A DNA stretch of 7,634 nucleotides, from contig JAESRR010000134.1 of NCBI GenBank assembly GCA_016764535.1, forward strand, positions 1 to 7,634, given 5' to 3'. The notes below the pieces were generated by a model. It was not told the origin of the DNA, searched no databases, and worked only from the letters and a program-made list of their open reading frames with translations. Shown in pieces: positions 1-6,372 of the stretch (positions are counted from its first letter, which is position 1; every line of letters starts with the position of its first letter). This DNA is from Cohaesibacteraceae bacterium (GTDB lineage: Bacteria > Pseudomonadota > Alphaproteobacteria > Rhizobiales > Cohaesibacteraceae). Position numbers and translations under genes: made by a program.

Positions 1-461
1 AAGAGCCCAAAGTGATTAAGAACTTCTTCATCGAATGCGTACCACTCGGTTAGCCATTGAGCACAGAAACCCTGAGCTTCCGCCGCATGAATTGCATTCA
101 TGCAACACGCGCCTGCTGACATATATTGCTCCCAGTTCGGAACCTTCTCACTAATGGTTATTGAACTAATTATTGCGAGCACAACCGGCGAACGTGTAAA
201 TCGAAATCGCTCTTGCTCTACACGGGTTTCCGGGGCATCGGGATGCAATTGCACCCAACGATCTGCCAAAATACTTCCTGCATCGGACCTGGCATTTCCC
301 TTAAAAAGAACAAATCTCCAGGGTGTCAGTTTTCCATGATCAGGCACCCTCATTGCCGCTGTCAGTATTAAATCCAGCTGATCCTGATCAGGTCCCGGCA
401 TGACATGATTGATGCAAGTAACAGATCTACGCGAAAGTAGAAAATCCAGTACAGATTTCAT
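1..461 (-). CDS. YdjA-like nitroreductase family oxidoreductase, C-terminus cut off by the window edge
   Basis: The minus strand from the ATG at 461-459 is open through the left edge, giving 153 residues that begin MKSVLDFLLSRRSVTC. It reads like the FMN-dependent nitroreductase subfamily of E. coli YdjA. The early Arg-Arg-Ser, the PGP-x-x-D-x-L-x-x-IL stretch, the AMRVPDHGKLTPWRF block (about residues 37-51) and the VPNWEQYMSAGA block (about 110-121) all correspond. In the family, RRS and the PDH/PW region help bind the FMN phosphate and isoalloxazine ring. The enzymes are cytoplasmic, usually homodimers, and reduce nitroaromatics, quinones or similar acceptors with NAD(P)H; the natural substrate here is unknown. 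E. coli YdjA is about 183 residues, so roughly 30 are missing. The gene diverges from the exported-protein gene at 762. The start has only a weak GGA-type ribosome site. Family assignment is confident; substrate is not. Confidence 0.9.
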   Translation of the reverse strand, partial: MKSVLDFLLSRRSVTCINHVMPGPDQDQLDLILTAAMRVPDHGKLTPWRFVLFKGNARSDAGSILADRWVQLHPDAPETRVEQERFRFTRSPVVLAIISSITISEKVPNWEQYMSAGACCMNAIHAAEAQGFCAQWLTEWYAFDEEVLNHFGL

Positions 462-761
462 TGAGAATCCAATTTATAACCGAGCGGTATTATCACGAAT
501 ATGTACTCCAAAAAAATACAGTGTAAATGCAATTTTGCATAAAATGTTCTGGTCCGCAGTTCGTTTTGGCCCAATTTCAAAGAACCAAATTGAATGCCGA
601 ATTTTCATTTTTGCCCGCCGCCATCAAATGAACATGGTGTTAGGTTCAACGATGAGTTACCCATAACAACAAAACCGGGATCAGAGAATCGCGGTTGAAC
701 CTGTTGTTTTCGAATAGCAGCGCCAAAATTTGCAATTCAGACTCCATAAAGAGCTTTGCCC
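462..761. other. Divergent intergenic region rich in inverted repeats, no gene seen
   Basis: These 300 bases separate two divergently transcribed genes and must hold both 5' regions. No coding frame here is convincing. Several dyads can be seen: ATGCAA-tt-TTGCAT at 527-540; CAATTT (572-577) with AAATTG (587-592); GGTTCAAC (643-650) with GTTGAACC (694-701); and AACAACA (665-671) with TGTTGTT (702-708), which encloses AACCG (673-677) with CGGTT (692-696). The last two helices are mutually exclusive. A GATAAT element lies on the minus strand at 494-489, but I found no good -35 partner. No promoter is called with confidence. Confidence 0.5.
665..708. repeat. Nested inverted repeat upstream of the exported-protein gene
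   Basis: The outer arms AACAACA (665-671) and TGTTGTT (702-708) are perfect complements. They enclose a second pair, AACCG (673-677) with CGGTT (692-696). As RNA this gives a 12-bp stem with an asymmetric 1x5 internal loop, ending about 53 nt before the GTG start at 762. The part at 694-701 could instead pair with 643-650. It could be an operator or a leader hairpin. It lacks a U-tract on either side that would suit a terminator, although a TTTT run follows the right arm. The function is unknown. Confidence 0.4.
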
Positions 762-1913
762 GTGAAACAAGATCCGTACAAATTACTTGTCCAAGTTCTC
801 TTAACTCTGGCAATCGTCATGGTTCCGGTAACAGTTAACGCTCAAAGTGCCAGGCCACTGAACCTAGGTACACTACTGAAATCAAAACCAAAATCACAGC
901 CACCAAAACGTGCGTTAACCGTAGCTCCCAAATTTAGTCCTTTCAGAAACCAGTCCCAACCTGCGGTTTCGGCCAATACCAACAGTGTGGACCAGAACCG
1001 ACTAATCAACGCAATGAAAGCAGCAACTACCGGAAACCCGTTGAGCGCCGCAACCGGCCAAAACAGCATCGTGTCAACAACGACCCCGCGCAATTTGCTA
1101 CAGAATATTCAGCCCCCCGAACCGGTAGTCGATATTCAGCAAGGAATAGCATCTGTTGTATTGACTGCGAGACTTACTCCCGGTGGAGATACAATCTCCA
1201 GAGGACTTGTTTGGCGAATTTTCAATTCAAAAAGAGATGAGAACAACCGTCTCCCTCTCGTACAAACACTCAAAGGCGGAACGGGGAACATTGATCTTCC
1301 AACCGGCATTTATCTCGTACATGCAAGTTATGGCCATGCCGGATTGACCAAAAAAATAACACTGACCGAGCCAGGCATTGTAGATGAGGATTTTGTGCTT
1401 GCGGCAGGCGGGCTTCGGTTGAATGCAATCATATTTGGTGACCTTCCCCTAAATGAAAAAAAACTCAAATTTGACATTTTTTCCCAACAGAAAACAGGAA
1501 ATTATACGCGAAAAGAAATTGTCTCCAACATTGATGGCGGCACAATTATTCGACTTGGTGCAGATACCTATCACATAGTCAGTAGATATGGCGTTTCAAA
1601 TGCAGTGGTTCGAGCGGATGTTATCGTCACTGCCGGGCAGTTAACTGACGCGACACTGATTCATCGAGCTGCGGAAATGACCTTCAAACTCGTTTCCGAA
1701 GCTGGTGGAGAAGCCCTTGCAGACACGCGCTGGAGCATTCTAACCCCGGGCGGAGATCTGGTCAGGGAAGTGATTGGTGCGTTCCCTGCAGTCATCCTGT
1801 CCGAAGGAGATTACACAGCTATCGCGATCAACGGCGGAGATACGTTCAATCGTGATTTTTCTGTTGAACCTGGCCTTGATCGCGATGTTGAAGTATATGC
1901 GCAGCGCCAGTAA
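762..1913 (+). CDS. Exported protein of unknown function with three tandem beta-rich repeats
   Basis: I place the start at GTG 762, giving 383 residues: AAAGAG (748-753) is well spaced from it, whereas the in-frame TTG at 756 is only 2 nt from that site. Residues 1-27 form a Sec signal peptide: K2, Y6-K7, a hydrophobic core LLVQVLLTLAIVMVPV, then cleavage after VNA. Residues 28-125 are rich in Pro, Lys, Gln, Ser and Asn and look disordered. Three repeats of about 80-87 residues follow, at about 131-215, 217-303 and 305-383. Each ends in a pattern L-x-x-G/D-x-Y, a run of alternating hydrophobics, then a V-x-x-G/P-x-x-x-D strand. This suggests Ig- or prealbumin-like beta-sandwich domains. There are no cysteines, catalytic motif or membrane anchor, so it is probably soluble in the periplasm. 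It converges on thrS and shares a terminator with it. I do not recognise a function. Confidence 0.85.
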   Translation: MKQDPYKLLVQVLLTLAIVMVPVTVNAQSARPLNLGTLLKSKPKSQPPKRALTVAPKFSPFRNQSQPAVSANTNSVDQNRLINAMKAATTGNPLSAATGQNSIVSTTTPRNLLQNIQPPEPVVDIQQGIASVVLTARLTPGGDTISRGLVWRIFNSKRDENNRLPLVQTLKGGTGNIDLPTGIYLVHASYGHAGLTKKITLTEPGIVDEDFVLAAGGLRLNAIIFGDLPLNEKKLKFDIFSQQKTGNYTRKEIVSNIDGGTIIRLGADTYHIVSRYGVSNAVVRADVIVTAGQLTDATLIHRAAEMTFKLVSEAGGEALADTRWSILTPGGDLVREVIGAFPAVILSEGDYTAIAINGGDTFNRDFSVEPGLDRDVEVYAQRQ

Positions 1914-1950
1914 ATCATGACAGCCAACGACTAATTCCGCCCTGAAAATA

Positions 1951-1984
1951 AAAAAAAGGAAGACCGGTTTGCGATCTTCCTTTT
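1951..1984 (-). terminator. Rho-independent terminator between convergent genes, stronger for thrS
   Basis: AAAAGGAAGA (1954-1963) and TCTTCCTTTT (1975-1984) are perfect 10-bp complements around an 11-nt loop. Read on the minus strand, the hairpin starts 25 nt after the thrS stop and ends in a run of seven T (1957-1951), so it is a good intrinsic terminator for thrS. Read on the plus strand, it lies about 40 nt after the stop of the exported-protein gene but has only four T (1981-1984). It may therefore work in both directions with unequal strength. Confidence 0.8.
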
Positions 1985-2008
1985 AACTGATTCACGTAGT
2001 TTGACTGG

Positions 2009-3949
2009 TCAATCCGCCGGTTGCATGGCCCTTCTGATGTCAGGTGCCATAGCCTCCTCACAAAGCGATGTTATTGCTTCGTCAAGGCTCATACTTTTGG
2101 AATGTTTCGAACCAAGTCTGCGGATCGAAACAGTTCCTTCTTCAGCTTCTCTCGCACCACAAACAATTAGCGCGGGCACTTTCGCAAGCGAATGTTCCCT
2201 CACTTTGTAATTGATTTTCTCGTTTCTTAGATCAATATCGGTGCGAAGACCGGCCTTTGCCAGTTTTTGTTGCACTTCCCGCGCATAATCATTTGCATCC
2301 GAAGTAATTGTCGTGACCATAGCCTGAAGGGGAGACAACCAAAGTGGAAAATGTCCTGCATAATGCTCGATCAAAATACCACAAAAACGTTCAACCGAAC
2401 CGAACAGAGCTCTATGTATCATAACCGGTGCGACTTTTTCGCCCCTGGTATTTATATAAAAAGCCCCCAAACGTCCGGGAAGGTTTAGATCAACTTGTAC
2501 GGTACCACATTGCCAGTCGCGACCGATTGCATCCCTCAAAACATATTCCAGTTTGGGGCCATAAAAAGCGCCCTCGCCCGGATTGAGTTCATAATCCTGA
2601 CCGGCAGCTTCCACAGCCGTTTTTAAAGCTGCTTCCGATGCGTCCCAGACTTCATCTGAACCAACTCTTTTCTCCGGCCGGTCCGAAAACTTGATCCGAA
2701 CATCCTCAAATCCAAAATCTTTGTATATCGACATAAGTTGCGTGTTCATATCAACACACACATCTGTCACTTGTTCTTCAGTTGAAAATATATGCGCATC
2801 ATCCTGAGTAAAATGCCGGACACGCATCATGCCGTGCAAAGCCCCGGACGGCTCATAACGATGAACTTTGCCAAACTCAGCAATTTTTAACGGAAGATCA
2901 CGATAGGACTTAAGACCATTTTTGAATATTTGAACATGGCCAGGACAATTCATGGGCTTACAACAAAATACCCGTTCATCCGGAGTTACCGTTGTGAACA
3001 TATTCTCGCCAAACTTTTCCCAATGACCCGATTGTTCCCACAACGAACGCTCCATCATGTCCGGACTGTTAACTTCCTGATAACCCCAGGAAAGCTGCCG
3101 GCGACGCATATAATCAATCAGGGTTTGAAACAGCGTCCAGCCCTTGTGATGCCAAAAAATTGATCCGGGCGCTTCGTCCTGAAAATGGAACAAATCCATT
3201 TCCCGACCAAGACGACGATGGTCCCGCTTTTCAGCTTCTTCCAGGCGGAAAATATAGGCTTTGAGATCCTTGTCACTATTCCAGGCCGTGCCATATATAC
3301 GGCTCAACATCGCATTATTACTGTCACCACGCCAATACGCTCCGGCAACTTTCATTAATTTGAAAGAAGTACCAACCTGTCCAGTCGAAACCATATGTGG
3401 TCCGCGACAAAGATCCTTCCAGTCACCTTGAGCGTAAATGTTGACATCCTGGTCTTCCGGAATCGCATCAAGTAACTCGACTTTGTAATGCTCGCCTTTT
3501 TCGCGAAAGTAATTGGCTGTCTGTTCACGCGACCAAATTTCTTTCGTGAAAGCCGCGTTACGCACAATAATCTCGCGCATTTTCTCTTCGATCCGCGGAA
3601 GGTCTTCGGTCGTAAATGCTTCATCGCGAGCAAAATCGTAGTAGAACCCGTCATCAATAACCGGGCCAATGGTAACCTGGGTTCCCGGAAATAACTCCTG
3701 AACTGCTTCAGCCAGCACATGCGCACAATCATGCCGAATAAGTTCAAGTGCTGCATCATCGGTACGCGTTACAATCTGAACTGTCGCATCTTTTAAAATT
3801 GACTGACCCAAATCTGTCAAAACACCGTCCAGCTTCATCGCCACAGATTTTTTTGAAAGGGATTTGGAAATCCCCAGAGCGATTTCTGCTCCGGTGATGC
3901 CGGGTTCAAATTGTCTTTTGGAACCGTCAGGGAAGGATATATCGATCAT
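2009..3949 (-). CDS. thrS: Threonyl-tRNA synthetase
   Basis: This class II synthetase (646 residues; E. coli has 642) joins threonine to tRNA-Thr using ATP in the cytoplasm. The full domain set is present. An N-terminal TGS domain covers about 1-62. The editing domain, which removes mischarged serine, shows H73-x3-H77 plus C181 and H185. The catalytic core contains motif 2 (R364 to R376), and the zinc ligands that select threonine are C335, H386 and H512, each one residue offset from E. coli. The anticodon-binding domain covers about 540-640. ATG at 3949 is preceded by GGAG (3961-3958) at 8-nt spacing. It is the last gene of the scaffold-yidD-thrS run, 78 nt after yidD, and is followed by a clear terminator. 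The leader holds a hairpin resembling the tRNA-Thr anticodon arm, so translational autocontrol is likely (inference). Confidence 0.98.
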   Translation of the reverse strand: MIDISFPDGSKRQFEPGITGAEIALGISKSLSKKSVAMKLDGVLTDLGQSILKDATVQIVTRTDDAALELIRHDCAHVLAEAVQELFPGTQVTIGPVIDDGFYYDFARDEAFTTEDLPRIEEKMREIIVRNAAFTKEIWSREQTANYFREKGEHYKVELLDAIPEDQDVNIYAQGDWKDLCRGPHMVSTGQVGTSFKLMKVAGAYWRGDSNNAMLSRIYGTAWNSDKDLKAYIFRLEEAEKRDHRRLGREMDLFHFQDEAPGSIFWHHKGWTLFQTLIDYMRRRQLSWGYQEVNSPDMMERSLWEQSGHWEKFGENMFTTVTPDERVFCCKPMNCPGHVQIFKNGLKSYRDLPLKIAEFGKVHRYEPSGALHGMMRVRHFTQDDAHIFSTEEQVTDVCVDMNTQLMSIYKDFGFEDVRIKFSDRPEKRVGSDEVWDASEAALKTAVEAAGQDYELNPGEGAFYGPKLEYVLRDAIGRDWQCGTVQVDLNLPGRLGAFYINTRGEKVAPVMIHRALFGSVERFCGILIEHYAGHFPLWLSPLQAMVTTITSDANDYAREVQQKLAKAGLRTDIDLRNEKINYKVREHSLAKVPALIVCGAREAEEGTVSIRRLGSKHSKSMSLDEAITSLCEEAMAPDIRRAMQPAD

Positions 3950-4027
3950 TCATTTTTCTCCAGCTCAACTCCTGCAAACCACGCAGGTAAGCTAATTATT
4001 TGCGCACGGGGAAAATGCGCATGTCTA
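3950..4027 (-). promoter_or_regulatory. Candidate thrS translational operator with tRNA-Thr anticodon-arm mimic
   Basis: Read on the minus strand after the yidD stop, this 78-nt leader contains hairpin II (TGCGCA at 4021-4016 with TGCGCA at 4006-4001, 9-nt loop), an A/U-rich 13-nt linker (4000-3988), and hairpin I. Hairpin I is CCTGC (3987-3983), loop GTGGTTT (3982-3976), then GCAGG (3975-3971). It has the 5-bp stem and 7-nt loop of an anticodon arm, with U at loop position 2 (U33) followed by GGU, the anticodon for ACC/ACU threonine codons. AGCT repeats at 3994-3991 and 3965-3962 may extend the stem. The Shine-Dalgarno GGAG (3961-3958) follows 9 nt later. E. coli ThrRS is known to repress thrS by binding a leader hairpin that mimics the tRNA-Thr anticodon arm. 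Sharing that mechanism here is inference. Loop positions 32 (G) and 37 (U) are unlike real tRNA-Thr. Confidence 0.55.
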
Positions 4028-4330
4028 TCAGATATCAAGGCGGGTATCGGGATCGATGTGTTTGCCCGACCACTGGCCATAACGCCACGGTGTATACCAG
4101 CTGGAGCCCATGGGCAAGTTAACAGGCACCGGGTCAAACCCCGACGCTCCAAATGGATTACAACGCATAAATCGCGCCAGTGTCATCCAGCCACCAGCCC
4201 ATGCGCCAAAACGCATTATGGCAATTTCTCCATAATGAGAACAGGTAGGTGCATATCGACATGACTGCCCCAAAAATGGTGAAACCACAATTTGATAAAT
4301 CCTGATAAGGCGTAGTATCAACCACCTCAT
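4028..4330 (-). CDS. yidD: Membrane protein insertion efficiency factor YidD
   Basis: This 100-residue protein belongs to the YidD family: small, membrane-associated proteins that assist YidC-dependent insertion of inner-membrane proteins. The hallmark pattern is complete. An amphipathic N-terminus with basic residues (R2, R7, R10) is followed by IYQ-x3-SP-x2-G at 11-21, CRYAPTCSHY at 24-33, RCNP at 56-59 and G-x-DPVP at about 64-69. C24, C30 and C57 are the family's conserved cysteines. I choose ATG at 4330, whose first base is the last base of the scaffold stop (TGATG), with AAAGG 7 nt upstream. A TTG one codon earlier is possible but less likely. The overlap implies translational coupling to the scaffold gene. 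YidD usually sits in the rpmH-rnpA-yidD-yidC cluster; placement beside thrS and an Fe-S scaffold is, as I recall, common in Hyphomicrobiales. Confidence 0.95.
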   Translation of the reverse strand: MRWLILRLIRIYQIVVSPFLGQSCRYAPTCSHYGEIAIMRFGAWAGGWMTLARFMRCNPFGASGFDPVPVNLPMGSSWYTPWRYGQWSGKHIDPDTRLDI

Positions 4331-4770
4331 CAATCTGCCTTTATTTCCCGGGAAATAATTTGGGCAGCTTCCAGAGCAGCTTCAAATGCAAGTAAAGTTG
4401 ATAGATGTCGCGCAGGATAATCCTTGACAGGCGCGAGATACATTGCATCGGAAAATCTACCGGATGGGGCATCGGCTCCAGCCGTTAACATAGCAAGAAC
4501 TGCGTCTCGCGCATCACGAAGCTCATCAATTGTCGCTCCAATCACACTACGGGCCATAATCGAGGCTGCAGCCTGACCCAATGCGCATGCATTAACTTCG
4601 TGAGCATAGGCAGCGACCTTGCCGTCTACCAATTTCATACTAACCTCAACGGTTGAGCCACAAAGTTTGCTGTGTTTTTTAACAACAGCATCAGGATTTT
4701 CAAGAGAGCCCTGTGCGGGAATGTTTCCGGCAAACTCAAGTATTTTGGCATTGTAGACGCTATCAAGCAT
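4330..4770 (-). CDS. NifU/IscU N-terminal-like Fe-S cluster scaffold protein, two-cysteine variant
   Basis: The 146-residue protein matches the IscU/SufU/NifU-N fold in length and layout: MLDSVYNAKILEFA at the N-terminus, a first ligand loop K-L-C37-G-S, a second loop N-A-C62-A-L-G-Q-A-A-A-S, and a C-terminal helix after Y118-P-A-R-H. Canonical IscU assembles a [2Fe-2S] cluster on three cysteines assisted by an Asp in C-G-D. Here the Asp is Ser39, and the third cysteine position is occupied by S124 (RHLST). C37 and C62 are the only cysteines. I recall related alphaproteobacterial proteins with a similar RH-x-S-T segment, so this may be a subfamily trait rather than damage. The ATG at 4770 has GGGA 9 nt upstream. 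It is coupled to yidD by a one-base overlap and lies 81 bp downstream of the amine oxidase, with its own promoter possible. Fold is confident; true scaffold function is uncertain. Confidence 0.88.
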   Translation of the reverse strand: MLDSVYNAKILEFAGNIPAQGSLENPDAVVKKHSKLCGSTVEVSMKLVDGKVAAYAHEVNACALGQAAASIMARSVIGATIDELRDARDAVLAMLTAGADAPSGRFSDAMYLAPVKDYPARHLSTLLAFEAALEAAQIISREIKAD

Positions 4771-4806
4771 ATTGCATTGTCCCGGACAGAAATTTTCTCA
4801 GCCACA

Positions 4807-4837
4807 TATATATGGTGTGAATGGAAAGCAAGTGCAA
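4807..4837 (-). promoter_or_regulatory. Possible promoter for the scaffold-yidD-thrS genes
   Basis: On the minus strand, TTGCAC (4837-4832) is followed by CATATA at 17-nt spacing (4814-4809) or TATATA at 19 nt (4812-4807). The -10 region falls within a perfect palindrome, CATATATATG (4805-4814). An 11-bp dyad, AGAAA-T-TTTCT (4788-4798), lies between it and the ATG at 4770 and could be an operator. No terminator is visible between the amine oxidase stop and this site, so read-through from upstream is also possible. Confidence 0.35.
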
Positions 4838-4851
4838 TCCGGCGCACCTGA

Positions 4852-6228
4852 TCAATCAGAATCCCATATTTCAAATAATTTTAGTGCAGCACTTTGCCCG
4901 GAAATATATGCACCGTGCAATGTTCCATGATAAAGAAAATGTGTGTGTTCGCCCGCTAACATAAGTACATTATCGATGGGTTTAGCCAAAATTTGAAAAT
5001 GGGAAGGCCTGGTGTTTATTCCGGTAAAGGAATATGCGCCTTTGGAAAAGGGATCAACAGACCATCGAGACATGACATAGTTTACGGGACCTGCAACAGA
5101 ATCTCCAAACATATCCCTTAGCACGTCCATCATATCAGCTTGTATTTGATTGTCTGAACTCGCCTCAATCCTTGACGAATAACTTCCAAAACACAATCCA
5201 AGTAGAATATTCTCGTTTGAGATGGTGCGGTAATTCATAAACAGGGGCCATCGACCTTTTTGGTCTGTCAAAGCACCAAAATACTCGGTCTCAACATCCC
5301 AAAATGGCTTGTCAAATTGCAAGGCCAATTTGGTAACATTACCCATCGGTATATGGTCTATTGCATGTCTGTACTTTTTGGGAAGTGGAGGATCGAATGA
5401 AACATCACCATTTTTAAGTACACCCAAAGGTAACGTGCAAATAGCAATGTCCGCGCGAAAAATGCCCTGTGAAGTACTAACCTCAACTCCATGATCCCTG
5501 TTGTATTTGATGTCTTGAACCATTACATCAGTTTTGAACTCAATATCATTGATAAAATTGGACAATATTGCGTCAAGGCCATCCGGGAGTAGAATGTCTC
5601 CTCCCTCAAAAACTGCATCCTCATCAAAATATTCTGCAGACAGGTCTTCAATTGGACCACCTGTGTCAAACTCAACAGTAGATGTTAAAGCCCAGAGATT
5701 AAGCGGGTCATTTAGAAATTCGGCATCAACCCGCTTTATGGCCTGTTGCAAGGATTCATTGTTTTCAGCAGCTTTATCGACATCATGTCGAAGTTCCTCC
5801 AGAATATCTTCCAACTCAAACAGGCGTTCTTCAGGGACTATATTGCCCTTTTTGTCATAAACGATGACGTCTTCACTATCTGTTTCAAAGGTTCGAACGT
5901 TAAGGCGTCCAACCAGTCGAGACAGAGGATTGTCTTCAAAGCCATGAATAAAACTCGCCCCAAGTTCAACGGGCGTTCCAAGGGAGGTGTCGGTAAATAA
6001 TCGCCCACCAATGCGATGCCTTGCTTCCAGAATTGTAACTGAAAATCCCTTTGTCGATAAAACCTGCGCGGCTGACAACCCGGCAAGGCCCGCCCCAATC
6101 ACCAAAGCTTGCGGCTTTTTCGACTCGGCACCTGCGGTTCGAATACCAAATCTGTTCATAAATGCCATAGCTGCGACAAAAATCAAAAATTCGCGTCTAC
6201 CTGTCACAATCTCCATTACCCTTTTCAT
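4852..6228 (-). CDS. Tat-exported flavin amine oxidase (FAD-dependent, MAO/polyamine oxidase family)
   Basis: The protein, 458 residues from the ATG at 6228, has the full flavin amine oxidase plan. A dinucleotide-binding VIGAGLAGLSAA lies at about 43-54, and E-A-R-x-R-I-G-G-R-L at about 68-77 is the FAD/GR motif. GNVTK at about 296-300 carries the lysine that in PAO and LSD1 contacts flavin N5 through water. RWSVDPFSKGAYS lies at about 388-400, and AGEHT...GTLHGAY-x-SG at about 425-444 closes the FAD site. These enzymes oxidise amines with O2, giving aldehyde, ammonia and H2O2; the substrate here is unknown. The N-terminus has a twin-arginine signal, TGRREFLIF, with AGA at about 32-34 before the mature protein, so it is probably exported folded with FAD. 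An in-frame ATG at 6285 would lie inside the likely promoter, so I prefer 6228; 6216 is also possible. It diverges from folE. Confidence 0.9.
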   Translation of the reverse strand: MKRVMEIVTGRREFLIFVAAMAFMNRFGIRTAGAESKKPQALVIGAGLAGLSAAQVLSTKGFSVTILEARHRIGGRLFTDTSLGTPVELGASFIHGFEDNPLSRLVGRLNVRTFETDSEDVIVYDKKGNIVPEERLFELEDILEELRHDVDKAAENNESLQQAIKRVDAEFLNDPLNLWALTSTVEFDTGGPIEDLSAEYFDEDAVFEGGDILLPDGLDAILSNFINDIEFKTDVMVQDIKYNRDHGVEVSTSQGIFRADIAICTLPLGVLKNGDVSFDPPLPKKYRHAIDHIPMGNVTKLALQFDKPFWDVETEYFGALTDQKGRWPLFMNYRTISNENILLGLCFGSYSSRIEASSDNQIQADMMDVLRDMFGDSVAGPVNYVMSRWSVDPFSKGAYSFTGINTRPSHFQILAKPIDNVLMLAGEHTHFLYHGTLHGAYISGQSAALKLFEIWDSD

Positions 6229-6271
6229 AATATGGCAATCCAGACAGATCGGAAATTTTCTGGTATCCAGT

Positions 6272-6303
6272 ATTATATTATCCATATGATATATTCAGGA
6301 CAA
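6272..6303 (-). promoter_or_regulatory. Probable promoter of the amine oxidase gene
   Basis: The minus strand carries TTGTCC (6303-6298), followed after 17 nt by TAATAT (6280-6275). This overlaps a perfect TATAAT (6277-6272) at 20-nt spacing, and a GATAAT lies slightly upstream. Transcription would start near 6265, downstream of the ATG at 6285, which supports the shorter protein starting at 6228. The -35 element overlaps the left arm of the 6300-6329 dyad. Confidence 0.5.
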
Positions 6304-6329
6304 CATTTTACGCTACTTTTCGATGTTGT
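6300..6329. repeat. Operator-like inverted repeat between the divergent promoters
   Basis: ACAACAT (6300-6306) and ATGTTGT (6323-6329) are perfect 7-bp inverted arms separated by 16 bp. The left arm overlaps the putative -35 of the amine oxidase gene, and the right arm ends directly against the putative -35 of folE (6330). A dimeric regulator bound here could contact both promoters. No regulator is identified and the motif matches no consensus I can name. Confidence 0.4.
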
Positions 6330-6358
6330 TTGACCTCAGCAGGTATTGCGATTATCAG
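6330..6358 (+). promoter_or_regulatory. Probable folE promoter
   Basis: TTGACC (6330-6335) and TATCAG (6353-6358) are spaced by 17 nt. The -35 matches the sigma-70-type consensus at five of six positions; the -10 is weak. The predicted start near 6365 falls just before the first leader hairpin (6373), giving a 5' leader of about 95 nt before the ATG at 6460. Confidence 0.5.
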
Positions 6359-6372
6359 TCTTACAAAAATCG

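Noticed and set aside
100..339. Plus-strand open frame opposite the nitroreductase
   Set aside because: The minus strand here encodes a clear nitroreductase family protein, so this is an antisense shadow.
409..666. Plus-strand open frame of 85 codons in the divergent region
   Set aside because: Its start lies antisense to the nitroreductase gene, it has no family pattern, and it covers the inverted repeats; it looks like a chance frame.
756..761. TTG start for the exported protein
   Set aside because: Only 2 nt separate it from the AAAGAG site; GTG 762 is spaced correctly and gives a normal signal peptide.
4001..4021. Hairpin after yidD as a rho-independent terminator
   Set aside because: The minus-strand sequence after the stem is A-rich (AAATAATTAG) rather than a T run.
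3911..4264. Plus-strand open frame of 117 codons across the thrS leader and yidD
   Set aside because: It is antisense to yidD, whose motifs are complete, and has no recognisable protein features.
4331..4333. TTG start for YidD one codon before the ATG
   Set aside because: The ATG at 4330 overlaps the scaffold stop in the classic TGATG arrangement and needs no rare start codon.
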